Source: Parabacteroides sp. FAFU027
GTDB taxonomy: Bacteria > Bacteroidota > Bacteroidia > Bacteroidales > UBA7332
Assembly (NCBI RefSeq): GCF_022808675.1
Contig: NZ_JAKZKV010000005.1
Location: 124,001-188,000 of the forward strand
Direction: 5' to 3'
DNA length: 64,000 nt
Below the pieces are notes generated by a model that was given only the letters and a program-made list of their open reading frames with translations, made no database searches and was not told the DNA's origin. Below, piece by piece: positions 1-7,991 of the stretch. Position 1 is the first letter of the stretch. Every line of letters starts with the position of its first letter. The translations under genes were made by a program, and so were the position numbers.

Positions 1-1586
1 TTGAAGCGACTACCCGCAACGACCGCGGAACCGATATCATCCTCTACATCGACGATGAAAACAAAGAGTTCCTCGAAGAGTCCCGCATCGAAGGACTGTT
101 AAAGAAATATTGTAAGTTCCTGCCTGTTGCCGTTATATTCGGTAAAGAGCAAGAGTGGAAAGACGGCAAATACGTTGACACTGAAAAAGAAAAACAGATC
201 AACGATGTTGCTCCGGCATGGACTAAAAAGCCAAGCGAACTGAAAGAAGAGGATTACAAGAAATTCTACCGCGATCTTTATCCGATGTCTGAAGAACCGC
301 TGTTCTGGATTCACCTGAACGTGGATTATCCGTTCAACCTGACCGGTATTCTCTATTTCCCGAAAATCAAGGCAAACATAGAGCCTACCCGCAATAAAAT
401 CCAGCTTTACTGCAACCAGGTTTTTGTCACCGACTCTGTAGAAGGTATTGTGCCGGAATTCCTGACATTGCTGCACGGTGTGATCGACTCACCGGATATT
501 CCATTAAACGTGTCCCGCTCTTACCTGCAGAGTGATGCAAATGTCAAGAAGATCTCAAACCACATCACCAAGAAGGTTTCTGACCGCATGCAGGAGATTT
601 TCAAAGAAGACCGCAAGCAGTACGAAGAGAAGTGGGACAGCCTGAAAGTATTCGTGGAATACGGAATGCTCACCGAAGAGAAATTCTATGAGCGTGCCGA
701 GAAATTCGCATTGTTGAAGAATACGGAAGGCCAATGCTTCACCTTCGAAGAATATAAAACGTTGATTGGTGAAAGCCAGAAAGATAAAGACGATCAGTTG
801 ATCTACCTCTACACCACCGACAAAGAACATCAGTATAGTTATATCGATGCAGCACGTACCAAAGGGTATGATGTATTGCTGATGGACGGTCCGCTGGATG
901 TGCACTTCCTGGGAAAACTTGAGCAGAAGTTTGAGAAGAGCCAATTCGTGCGTGTTGACTCTGACGTAGTGGACAACCTGATCAAAAAAGAGAACAAGAA
1001 CAAAGTTACGATCTCTGAAAATGAGCGCGAAGCGATGCAGCAGGTATTCAGCTCGCAACTGCCGAAAGACGAAAAAAGAGACTTCATCGTAGCATTCGAA
1101 GCATTGGGTGCAGATAACCAACCGGTAATCATTACCCAAAGCGAGTATCTGCGCCGTATGAAAGAGATGTCGGCTATGCAGGGTGGTATGAGCTTCTATG
1201 GCGAACTGCCTGATAGCTACAACCTGGTGCTGAACACGGATCATGCTCTCTTCAAACGCGTAATCAGTGAGCAACACAGCTCATGCAGCGATACGCTTTC
1301 TCCGGTTATTACAGAACTTGAAAGCGCTAAAAGCAAAAAGGCGGAGCTAAAAAAGAAACACGAAAAACTGAAAGCTGACGAGATTCCTTCAGCTGAAAAA
1401 GAAGAGATTGAAGCAGTTGAAAAACAGGTAAGCGATTTGGAAGCTCAACGTAACAATATACTGGCAAAATACGCAAGTGATAATAAGCTTGTTCGCCAGA
1501 TGATCGACATCGCTCTTCTTTCAAATGGTATGCTGAAAGGCGAATCGCTCAGCAACTTCATCAAGCGTAGCGTGGAATTGCTTTAA
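1..1586 (+). CDS. htpG: Chaperone HtpG (Hsp90 family), 5'-truncated by window edge
   Basis: The frame is open from base 3 to the stop at 1584-1586, giving the last ~527 residues of an Hsp90-type ATP-dependent chaperone. Visible are the middle-domain segments RGTDIILYIDD, FWIHLNVDYPFNLTGILYFP and PTRNKIQLYCNQVFV, the conserved GVIDSPDIPLNVSRSYLQ stretch, and a charged dimerisation region. The N-terminal GHKL ATPase domain lies upstream of the window. It is a cytosolic general stress chaperone. The only frame-internal start candidate is at 285, but homology clearly runs upstream of it. A hairpin terminator follows at once, so it is probably monocistronic or the last gene of its unit. Family assignment is very secure. 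Confidence 0.95.
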   Translation, partial: EATTRNDRGTDIILYIDDENKEFLEESRIEGLLKKYCKFLPVAVIFGKEQEWKDGKYVDTEKEKQINDVAPAWTKKPSELKEEDYKKFYRDLYPMSEEPLFWIHLNVDYPFNLTGILYFPKIKANIEPTRNKIQLYCNQVFVTDSVEGIVPEFLTLLHGVIDSPDIPLNVSRSYLQSDANVKKISNHITKKVSDRMQEIFKEDRKQYEEKWDSLKVFVEYGMLTEEKFYERAEKFALLKNTEGQCFTFEEYKTLIGESQKDKDDQLIYLYTTDKEHQYSYIDAARTKGYDVLLMDGPLDVHFLGKLEQKFEKSQFVRVDSDVVDNLIKKENKNKVTISENEREAMQQVFSSQLPKDEKRDFIVAFEALGADNQPVIITQSEYLRRMKEMSAMQGGMSFYGELPDSYNLVLNTDHALFKRVISEQHSSCSDTLSPVITELESAKSKKAELKKKHEKLKADEIPSAEKEEIEAVEKQVSDLEAQRNNILAKYASDNKLVRQMIDIALLSNGMLKGESLSNFIKRSVELL

Positions 1587-1614
1587 TTATCACAGCATTA
1601 AATCACAACATAAT

Positions 1615-1648
1615 GGCAGCAGGTCTTCATTGATCTGCTGCTTTTTTT
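1615..1648 (+). terminator. Rho-independent terminator of htpG
   Basis: A ten-base-pair stem (GCAGCAGGTC with GATCTGCTGC, one G-U pair) is closed by a short loop and followed by a run of nine T. It starts 28 bases after the htpG stop. Confidence 0.85.
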
Positions 1649-1735
1649 TTACTTTTCATTTAACCTTTTCCGTTTTCCAGCATCAAAAGAACAGTGATTT
1701 ATTCCAAACTATTCATTCATTTAATTTACACGAAT

Positions 1736-2134
1736 ATGAAAACAAGACTATTATCCGTGCTCATGATGGTAATGATTGCCCTCGGAGCAGTAGCACAACC
1801 GCCCAGGGACAAAATGTTATCCCCGGAACAACGAGCATCAAAACAGGCTGAAATGATGCAAAAAAGACTCAAGCTGACAGATGATCAAATGAAGAAAGTG
1901 ACTGATATCAATATGCGTTTCGCGCAGAAGATGGAGGAACTTAGGAAGGAAATGATGAAGGCCGGCGAATACAAGTATAAAAAAGATCAGGAAATGGAAA
2001 AGGTATTGACACCGGAGCAATTCCGTGAATACCTCACTCTTAAAGACAAGATGCGCAATCGTAATATGGAAATGCGTAAACATAAAATGGAGAAACCACT
2101 AAATAACAAAGCTCCTGAAAATCAGGAAAAATAA
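1736..2134 (+). CDS. Small secreted LTxxQ/Spy-like helical protein
   Basis: 132 residues. The start at 1736 (MKTRLLSVLMMVMIALGAVAQ) gives a clean signal peptide cut after AVAQ; an earlier in-frame ATG at 1694 would add 14 residues that spoil it. The mature part is Met-, Lys- and Glu-rich and helical. It contains LSPEQRA near residue 28, LKLTDDQ and LTPEQFREY, resembling the LTxxQ motifs of the periplasmic Spy/CpxP group and related Bacteroidota proteins. By analogy it may be a periplasmic, ATP-independent chaperone or envelope-stress protein. The motif likeness is visible; the function is inference. It sits between two terminators, so it is probably transcribed alone. Confidence 0.7.
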   Translation: MKTRLLSVLMMVMIALGAVAQPPRDKMLSPEQRASKQAEMMQKRLKLTDDQMKKVTDINMRFAQKMEELRKEMMKAGEYKYKKDQEMEKVLTPEQFREYLTLKDKMRNRNMEMRKHKMEKPLNNKAPENQEK

Positions 2135-2147
2135 ATATCCCGAAATG

Positions 2148-2195
2148 AAACGGCCTCAAATACTCGACTGAAGCATTTGAGGCCGTTTCGTTTTT
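2148..2195. terminator. Terminator between convergent genes
   Basis: A perfect 14-bp stem (AAACGGCCTCAAAT at 2148-2161 with its complement at 2175-2188) is followed by a T-rich tract. It serves the plus-strand gene ending at 2134 and may also stop transcription of the ABC permease that ends at 2210. Confidence 0.85.
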
Positions 2196-2209
2196 ATTGG
2201 GGAACAGGG

Positions 2210-3328
2210 TTAATACCATTTGAAAATCTTCAATCCGATAATAAAGGAAACAATACCCGTTACGGATAATATGGCGATCTGCTTCCAGACCTCAAACAAT
2301 CCCGCTCCTTCATTGAAAATGCTTCGCACACCGTCTGCCAGCATGGTAAGTGGCAGGTTCTTGATAAATGGCAAAGTCCATTCCGGGAAATGGGTGTAGC
2401 TGAAGAAAATCCCCGAAAGCACCATCATCGGTGTCACCACGGCATTGATCAAACCATTACCCACTTCGGTATTGGAGGTATGTGAGGAAATCAGGATGGA
2501 TATACCGGCAAAGGCCATATTTCCGGAAATAAACAACAGTGCCAATGCGAATAGATTTCCCTGCACCTGCATATCGAAATAGAGCCAGGCAAACAAGAAT
2601 AGCAGCGAAGCTTCCATCACATTCATGATGAAACGTGCCGAAATCAGGGCAATGAGCAGGTTCGATTTCTTCATCGGAGTAGCCACCATGCGGCGGAGCA
2701 ATTTCTTCGAACGTCTTTCAATCAACGTATAACTGATCCCCCACGAGGTGGACATCATGATCCCCATCGCCAGCAATCCCGGGAGCAGGAAGTCTATGTA
2801 ACGCGTCCCGGCAAGGGTAAGCGGCTTTATCTCCTCCTGATGCGACGAATAGTATTGCGGCCCGTTATTGACCACTCCTTTCACCAACTGATAAAGCAAC
2901 TGTGCATCGGCATTGGCAGGGTCGAAGTGATAGTAAAGTTTACCTTTGTCGATCAACACTATCAGGCTGACTGTCCCCTTCTTCAACTGCACATTAGCTT
3001 CTTCCTGCGTATAAGGATGAAAGGTAAGATTTACATCTCCGAGCTTTGCATTCTTAAGAGGCAAATAGAAATCCCCGTTTGTCTTTGAAGGATAATGCTC
3101 GATGATATCTCCCAGTGCAGACTGGTGAATAGAACTAATCCCCTGAGGAAGAATCAACGCCACCTCCCGGTTTATGTCTTTTTTATTGGAAAAGGCAATG
3201 CCCAGTCCCCACGCCATCAGAATGGGAAAGATAATACCCCAGAAAAGTACCGCTGGTTCACGGACAATCTCCAGTATGTGGGCCGAAATGAGCCTGTATA
3301 ATTGATGGTTTGTTATTTTTTGAATCAT
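2210..3328 (-). CDS. ABC-2 type exporter permease
   Basis: 372 residues. One N-terminal transmembrane helix (about residues 25-47, VLFWGIIFPILMAWGLGIAF) is followed by a ~130-residue extracytoplasmic loop and then five or six C-terminal helices, the usual ABC-2 (DrrB/YhhJ-type) layout. The extracellular half includes FLLPGLLAMGIMMSTSWGISY, and the C-terminal half has the conserved GISILISS and LSGIFFSY segments. It lies 92 bases downstream of, and on the same strand as, the ATPase gene at 3421-4152, so the two form a half-transporter pair. Substrate is unknown; relatives export drugs, lipids or polysaccharides. Confidence 0.85.
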   Translation of the reverse strand: MIQKITNHQLYRLISAHILEIVREPAVLFWGIIFPILMAWGLGIAFSNKKDINREVALILPQGISSIHQSALGDIIEHYPSKTNGDFYLPLKNAKLGDVNLTFHPYTQEEANVQLKKGTVSLIVLIDKGKLYYHFDPANADAQLLYQLVKGVVNNGPQYYSSHQEEIKPLTLAGTRYIDFLLPGLLAMGIMMSTSWGISYTLIERRSKKLLRRMVATPMKKSNLLIALISARFIMNVMEASLLFLFAWLYFDMQVQGNLFALALLFISGNMAFAGISILISSHTSNTEVGNGLINAVVTPMMVLSGIFFSYTHFPEWTLPFIKNLPLTMLADGVRSIFNEGAGLFEVWKQIAILSVTGIVSFIIGLKIFKWY

Positions 3329-3420
3329 TACTTCTTTATTTATGTAGTTAGATGGAGTAAAAGTCGTTAGAAGGAGATAATACCCTCAATCCTTCATTTC
3401 CTCAATCCCTCTTACTTAGA

Positions 3421-4152
3421 TTACTCGTATAAATGCCTTCCCGTCATATTGATAAACAGCTCGTCAAGATTACGGGCATCGTCAAACTGACGAAGCAATT
3501 CGGGCAAAGGTCCATCGGCCAGTATGGAACCGTGGTCCATCATGATAATCCGGTCGCAGAGATACTCCGCCTCTTCCATGTAGTGCGTCGTCAGGATCAG
3601 GGAAGTATTCATCTCCTCCTTGAGATTCTTCAGGATCATCCAGATTTCACGGCGGGCATGCGGGTCAAGACCGGTAGTCGGTTCGTCAAGCAGCAGTACC
3701 GAAGGTTTATTGAGTACCGCAATCCCTAAAGCCAGACGTTGGCGTTGACCACCGGAAAGGTTGTTGACATAGGCTTTCCCCTTTTCTTGAAGACCTACCA
3801 GTTCGATCACTTCATCCACCCGTTTTGAGTTGAGATTGTAAAAGCTGGCGAAGAGTTTTGCCGTCTCCAGCACTGTCAGCCGGTCAATAAACTTTGTCTC
3901 CTGCAACGAAAGCCCGATAAGTTGATGCAACTCTTTTTGGTGCGTTTTCCAGCGTTTGCCTGCAATGCGGATATCCCCGTCATCAGGTTGCTGGAGTCCT
4001 TCGATCATCTCTACCAACGTGGTCTTTCCGGCGCCGTTAGGTCCCAAAAGTCCGACAAATTCCCCCGGTTTGATGGCGAAACTGACTCCTTTTACGGCGT
4101 GTACATCCTTAAAGGACTTCTTCACGCCACTTATTTCTACGATATATTCCAT
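3421..4152 (-). CDS. ABC transporter ATP-binding subunit
   Basis: 243 residues, a single nucleotide-binding domain. Walker A is GPNGAGKTT (about residues 37-45), the signature is LSGGQRQR, Walker B is VLLLDEPTTGLDP, and the switch histidine is in LILTTHYMEEAEYL. The sequence fits the CcmA/DrrA group of ABC-2 exporters, which agrees with the permease gene just downstream. It powers export across the cytoplasmic membrane. A TAnnTTTG-type promoter lies ~70 bases upstream. Substrate cannot be told from sequence. Confidence 0.93.
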   Translation of the reverse strand: MEYIVEISGVKKSFKDVHAVKGVSFAIKPGEFVGLLGPNGAGKTTLVEMIEGLQQPDDGDIRIAGKRWKTHQKELHQLIGLSLQETKFIDRLTVLETAKLFASFYNLNSKRVDEVIELVGLQEKGKAYVNNLSGGQRQRLALGIAVLNKPSVLLLDEPTTGLDPHARREIWMILKNLKEEMNTSLILTTHYMEEAEYLCDRIIMMDHGSILADGPLPELLRQFDDARNLDELFINMTGRHLYE

Positions 4153-4220
4153 TTGCTTAAAAAAATAGGATATTGCTGCCTTTTTGTAATACGATCACTT
4201 CGACAGCCTCATTTCAGAAC

Positions 4221-4228
4221 CAAATATA
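4221..4228 (-). promoter_or_regulatory. Bacteroidota -7 promoter box for the ABC exporter pair
   Basis: CAAATATA on the plus strand reads TATATTTG on the minus strand, fitting TAnnTTTG. It lies about 70 bases upstream of the ATPase start. No clear -33 box was assigned. Confidence 0.5.
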
Positions 4229-4454
4229 ACCTGATTTGTTCGGAATCTTTCTAATCCATGGCGTTTATTATAGGTTTTTGAGAATCAAATGACAGCAGGG
4301 TTAATACCGGATTTCCGCTGACTAGAATTTCCATACCGAATATCCAAAAACAGTGCATTCTACCTAAACAGATGTCACTCTCCGTCAATTACAGAGGCTT
4401 CTAACTGCATCATTCAACAAAAATAATTTTAACAATAAACTCAACACATAAAAC

Positions 4455-4483
4455 AGTTTATGTCAAACAAAACAATATCTTTG
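4455..4483 (+). promoter_or_regulatory. Promoter for the gene at 4942 (long leader)
   Basis: TATCTTTG at 4476-4483 fits TAnnTTTG, with a TTTATG-like -33 element about 18-20 bases upstream. If this is the start point, transcripts would carry a ~450-nt leader that includes the whole 21-bp array before the gene at 4942. Confidence 0.5.
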
Positions 4484-4641
4484 CATTTAGACAGTTCATC
4501 AATGTAGGTAAAATCTGAAAATACCTTTTAGATAAGCCCTGCCTTCAAAATTGCGTTCTTCGTCATTAATAATTTCCCCATACCACCTGGAAAGGCGAAA
4601 CAAGACAACCGAAGTCAGGTATTCCCGAAATGTGAAGAAGA

Positions 4642-4872
4642 CGTTGAAACCTAGAGAATGATCTTCGAAACCTAGAGGACGACCTTCGAAACCTAGAGGA
4701 CGATCTTCGAAACCTAGAGGATGACCTTCGAAACCTAGAGGACGACCTTCGAAACCTAGAGGACGACCTTCGAAACCTAGAGGACGACCTTCGAAACCTA
4801 GAGGACGATCTTCGAAACCTAGAGGATGACCTTCGAAACCTAGAGGACAACCTTCGAAAGCTAGAGGACACG
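4642..4872. repeat. Array A: eleven tandem 21-bp units
   Basis: The word GAAACCTAGAG (last copy GAAAGCTAGAG, first copy slightly diverged) recurs at 4646, 4667, 4688, 4709, 4730, 4751, 4772, 4793, 4814, 4835 and 4856, exactly 21 bases apart. Variation is confined mostly to two or three pyrimidine/purine positions in the GACGACC part of the unit. Each unit contains the palindrome TTCGAA. The minus strand is open through the array only because 21 is a multiple of three; the product (SSRFRRS repeats) has no support. The array ends 70 bases before the start codon at 4942. Confidence 0.95.
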
Positions 4873-4941
4873 ATTAGCAACTGAAATAAGATATGACCTT
4901 AATACAATATAAATCACTTCATTAACATTAAATTCATTGTT

Positions 4942-5661
4942 ATGGAACAAGTTAATTTTCATTGTAAAACAGAAGAAGTTCCGGCCATTGCCGGTTTTGT
5001 CAAAGAGAGTCTGATCAGGGATCTGGTGCTCTTCAGGGAATATTCGCCGGAGTTTAGCGAAGAGTTTATTACCCAGCTCAGCACGAAACGAAACTATTGT
5101 ATGGAACTGGAAAGCTCGGGTATCACAACCAAACTATTGAAAGCCCTTACCACTCAACTCCTTGATAAGGAAAAAGCCCTCCGCCCCCAGCTTAATAAGC
5201 TCGAAGGATACCTCAATCTGGCCGGAAGCGCGATGGACATCCCGGCAGAAAGCTTCGGTATAAAAGCGGTGCGCGATGCCATCAGCAAGGGTAACGACGA
5301 AGGTGTCATTGCCTCCATGCAGACGATACTGAAAAACATCAACCGCAACAAAACGATTCTCTTGGCAAAAGGGCTGAAACAGGAGTTTATCGACTCTCTT
5401 TCGGCTGCCGTAACAGAGATCGACCAGCTCAACACCCAACAAAACAGCATGATCAACGAGCGCAACAACGCCACTGCCTCCAACATCAAGGATTACAACG
5501 AGCTGTGGGATATGCTCTCAACAGTCTTCACCACGGCCCGCTCGCTCTTCCGCGGCGTGGACGACCTGAAGCTGAAGGAATATACCGTTACTGAATTACT
5601 CAAACGGGTGAATGCCGAAGGTAGTCATTCGAAAGATGATACGGGTGCTGCGGCTCAATGA
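4942..5661 (+). CDS. Uncharacterised all-helical protein (array-linked family, member 1)
   Basis: 239 residues, no signal peptide and no membrane segment, predicted almost wholly helical and soluble. It begins with ATG GAA CAA after an A/T-rich leader. I do not recognise a named function; it resembles Bacteroidota proteins of unknown function about 240 residues long. The C-terminal 110 residues (from LLAKGLKQEFIDSL to TVTELLKRVN) align by eye in layout with the protein at 36664-37407: an AKG start, an N/Q-rich coil, an N/Y-L-W/Y-DxxxxxxxxA segment and a final K-x-x-T/F-x-x-x-K-V helix. The tail is a short hydrophilic Ala/Gly/Asp end. Array A lies directly upstream, probably inside its 5' leader. 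Confidence 0.75.
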   Translation: MEQVNFHCKTEEVPAIAGFVKESLIRDLVLFREYSPEFSEEFITQLSTKRNYCMELESSGITTKLLKALTTQLLDKEKALRPQLNKLEGYLNLAGSAMDIPAESFGIKAVRDAISKGNDEGVIASMQTILKNINRNKTILLAKGLKQEFIDSLSAAVTEIDQLNTQQNSMINERNNATASNIKDYNELWDMLSTVFTTARSLFRGVDDLKLKEYTVTELLKRVNAEGSHSKDDTGAAAQ

Positions 5662-5672
5662 GATTTGGGAAT

Positions 5673-5708
5673 GGGGACGGTTGTGAGGGATCGTCCCTTT
5701 TTCTCTTT
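5673..5708 (+). terminator. Terminator after the gene at 4942
   Basis: A GGGACG/CGTCCC stem is followed by a CTTTTTCTCTTTT tail, starting 12 bases after the stop codon. Confidence 0.65.
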
Positions 5709-5775
5709 TCATGGTATGTCAAATTTATCGATTGAAACATCTCACAACTTTCTAATATAAAACTGGAATACTATT

Positions 5776-6732
5776 ATGAATTTATATTGGCCCGTTTACA
5801 AAAATCTCGAGCGAGAAATTATCGAATTATCTAATCAGGTTCATTTTGATGATACTCAGATTTTAATTTATTCAGTTAAGCTTTCAGAGTTACTAATCAG
5901 ATGTTCTGTTGAAATCGAGGCAATAGCAAAAGAACTATATTTCATTATTGGAGGAATAGAACCTTCTGATAAAGACTTATTTTTTGACACGGATTGTATT
6001 GAATTATTAGAACGCAAATGGCTTCTCAGTAAAAAACAAGTTTTGGTTACATCCCCAAATTTCTATTTTAAGAATTATGAAAATAAAGTATTAACTCCCC
6101 TTAACAAAGCAAATAAAAGAGGAACTAGCGGTGCTGACTGGAAAAGGGCATATCAAGCCGTTAAACACCATCGTACAGCAAATCTTTCTAAAGGCAATAT
6201 CAAGCACCTACTTCGTGCTATGGCTGCATTATTCTTATTAAATATATATTTCAGAGATGAAGTTTTTGATTTATCAGATAAAAACACAGATAACTTTTCA
6301 AAAAGTCTTTCGGAACTATTTGATATAAAAGTTCATACTTGGCATGGAAGCACAGTAGAAGATTCTTATATAAAACATTCAGACTTTGATGAATGTGTCT
6401 ATTTGGTAAAGTGGACTGATGAATATAATAAAAAATGGAACGAATTTTCTTTAGAACATAATAAGAGCTTAAAAGAAATAATCTTCAATCATCCGAATGT
6501 CAAGAAATATATAAACGAGAATTTGATAGAGAATGGAAAAATCAAACCAAAGGAATTCACATCTTTCATTTCCAATAGAGAATATTTCAAATGCTTTGAT
6601 ATGAAAAAAGAATACGGAGATATGATACGACAAGCTGAATTCCAAGCCTCAGAAAAACTAAACTTTAGTTGGAGAACTGCAGCTAAATTTGAAGCTATAA
6701 TCAATAAGTGTCAAAATATTTATCCAGATTAA
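5776..6732 (+). CDS. A/T-rich orphan protein with a W-x-x-AY-x-x-VKHHR motif
   Basis: 318 residues, no signal peptide, cytosolic. The gene is much richer in A/T and in AAA, ATT and GAA codons than its neighbours, suggesting recent transfer. The N-terminal half is helical. Around residue 120 it has DWKRAYQAVKHHRTANLSKG followed by a hydrophobic helix (LLRAMAALFLLNIYF). This WKxAYxxVKHxR pattern with a following helix recalls HEPN-like and abortive-infection accessory proteins, but I cannot assign it. The C-terminal half is Lys/Asn-rich with no known motif. It is a lone gene between two terminators. Confidence 0.7.
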   Translation: MNLYWPVYKNLEREIIELSNQVHFDDTQILIYSVKLSELLIRCSVEIEAIAKELYFIIGGIEPSDKDLFFDTDCIELLERKWLLSKKQVLVTSPNFYFKNYENKVLTPLNKANKRGTSGADWKRAYQAVKHHRTANLSKGNIKHLLRAMAALFLLNIYFRDEVFDLSDKNTDNFSKSLSELFDIKVHTWHGSTVEDSYIKHSDFDECVYLVKWTDEYNKKWNEFSLEHNKSLKEIIFNHPNVKKYINENLIENGKIKPKEFTSFISNREYFKCFDMKKEYGDMIRQAEFQASEKLNFSWRTAAKFEAIINKCQNIYPD

Positions 6733-6774
6733 AAGCGCTCGCCCAATACTCCAAGTCTAGTTTTCACAGTCAGC

Positions 6775-6790
6775 AGCTAGTTCAAGGTAC
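6775..6790. repeat. 16-nt match to the downstream edge of the IS110 element
   Basis: AGCTAGTTCAAGGTAC here is the exact reverse complement of GTACCTTGAACTAGCT at 45718-45733, just beyond the IS110 transposase gene. It could be an IS remnant or a shared target sequence. One 16-nt match can occur by chance in 64 kb, so the support is weak. Confidence 0.3.
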
Positions 6791-6851
6791 AGACTGAAAC
6801 TTAAACTGTCAGTTTTAAAACCAGAAAAGCTTTCAGCCTTATCAAAAACAA

Positions 6852-6886
6852 AAGAGGCAATCCCCACACACCAGGATTGCCTCTTC
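6852..6886 (-). terminator. Terminator of the Hdr-Flx operon
   Basis: An 11-bp stem AGAGGCAATCC / GGATTGCCTCT lies 12 bases beyond the last operon gene. Read on the minus strand it is followed by a T-rich TTTGTTTTTG tract. Confidence 0.8.
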
Positions 6887-6897
6887 GCACTTATCAA

Positions 6898-7776
6898 TCA
6901 ATATTCCGCCGGCATCTTTTCGAGCTCGGCACCGGTAAACACCGGACCGTCCTTACAGATGCAGACTTTGCCCACATAACAGTGACCACATTTGCCGACA
7001 CCGCACTTCATACGGTTTTCGAGCGTCGTGTAGATATTATCAGGCGTAAATCCCAGCTTATACAAAACCGGGAAAGTAAATTTAATCATCACGGGAGGGC
7101 CACACACGATAGCGATGGTATTCTCGCTGGATGGATTCATTTTTTCAAGTATAGAAGGAACAAAACCCACCTCCCCTTTCCAGTCAGGCGTCTCGCCACC
7201 CGGGTCAACGGTCGTTACCAGATTGACATCTTCACGGTCGTGCCACTCTTCCAGTTCGTGCTTATACACCAGGTCATTCACCGAACGGGCACCGTAGAGG
7301 ATGGATACGTCTTTGAAGTTTTCGCGGGTATCGAGCGCGTTCCAGATCACGCAACGCATAGGAGGTAACGCGATACCACCGGCGATAAAGAGGAGGTTTT
7401 TACCCTTCCACTGGTCAAGGGGAAAGGTATTTCCGTAAGGGCCACGAAAGCCCATTGTATCACCTTCTTCCAGCTTTGCGAGCGATGAAGTCACCTTACC
7501 GGCTTCACGGAATGTACATTCGATATAGCCTTTGCGGGTAGGTGACGACGCGATACAGAAGGTGCTCTCCCCTTCCCCGAACGCTGAATATTCGCCAAAC
7601 TGTCCGGCTTTGAAGTCGAAACGCTCGGCTTCCGCTTCATCCTGAAACTTCAGGCGGAAGGTCTTCACGCCGGGAGCTTCCTGCGTTACTTTATCAATGG
7701 TCATCAGGTACGGAAGATAGATATTGTCCTGATGAGTATGGGTATGTGGAGTTTCTACTAACTGAGTGTTTTCCAT
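6898..7776 (-). CDS. flxA: FlxA-like NAD(P)H-binding flavoprotein subunit
   Basis: 292 residues, cytosolic. Domain order is that of the ferredoxin-NADP reductase/dihydroorotate dehydrogenase electron-transfer group. It has an FAD-binding barrel (DFKAGQFGEYSAFG, near residue 60), an NAD-binding lobe (LLFIAGGIALPPMR, FKDVSILYGARS, and the IVCGPPVMI segment), and a C-terminal 2Fe-2S binding end with four cysteines in MKCGVGKCGHCYVGKVCIC. This matches FlxA of FlxABCD-HdrABC complexes, which oxidises NADH and passes electrons to FlxBCD. It is the last gene of the operon, cut off from flxB by a hairpin-rich repeat of about 200 bases, so its expression may be tuned separately. Alternative names such as AsrB-like would be paralogues. 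Confidence 0.85.
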   Translation of the reverse strand: MENTQLVETPHTHTHQDNIYLPYLMTIDKVTQEAPGVKTFRLKFQDEAEAERFDFKAGQFGEYSAFGEGESTFCIASSPTRKGYIECTFREAGKVTSSLAKLEEGDTMGFRGPYGNTFPLDQWKGKNLLFIAGGIALPPMRCVIWNALDTRENFKDVSILYGARSVNDLVYKHELEEWHDREDVNLVTTVDPGGETPDWKGEVGFVPSILEKMNPSSENTIAIVCGPPVMIKFTFPVLYKLGFTPDNIYTTLENRMKCGVGKCGHCYVGKVCICKDGPVFTGAELEKMPAEY

Positions 7777-7799
7777 AATTCAATACTTTATTGAGATGC

Positions 7800-7983
7800 T
7801 GTTGAACCCCTTCAGGGTTCGGTTTTTACCGTTTTTGTGACTCCCCGGGCTATACCCGGGGTTATTCAGATTAAACCACTTCGTGGTTTTGGAGAAATCC
7901 TGAAAGGATTGAACTTCAATAACCACGGGTAAAACCCGTGGAAAATAGATTTCATTGGGACAGAACCCTGAAGGGGTTCAACA
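7800..7983. repeat. Composite REP-like palindrome cluster inside the flx operon
   Basis: A perfect 21-bp inverted pair (7800-7820 and 7963-7983) encloses four separate short hairpins: CCCCGGGctataCCCGGGG (7843-7861), AAACCACttCGTGGTTT (7873-7889), AATCCtgaaaGGATT (7896-7910) and CCACGGGTaaaACCCGTGG (7923-7941). The outer ends, based on CCCTGAAGGGG, resemble dispersed palindromes common in Bacteroidota. The cluster fills nearly the whole gap between flxB and flxA. It could stabilise or attenuate the polycistronic RNA. Confidence 0.9.
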
Positions 7984-7991
7984 TCTGCGAT

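Noticed and set aside
555-1277. Long minus-strand frame opposite htpG
   Set aside because: A shadow of the htpG reading frame with no domain and no start signal.
4566-4880. 104-codon minus-strand frame rich in SSRFRRS repeats
   Set aside because: It is open only because a 21-bp tandem array is a multiple of three. There is no ribosome site, and the product is pure repeat.
7800-7983. Riboswitch between flxB and flxA
   Set aside because: The hairpins are independent short palindromes with an outer inverted pair, the style of dispersed repeats, and no aptamer-like conserved core was seen.
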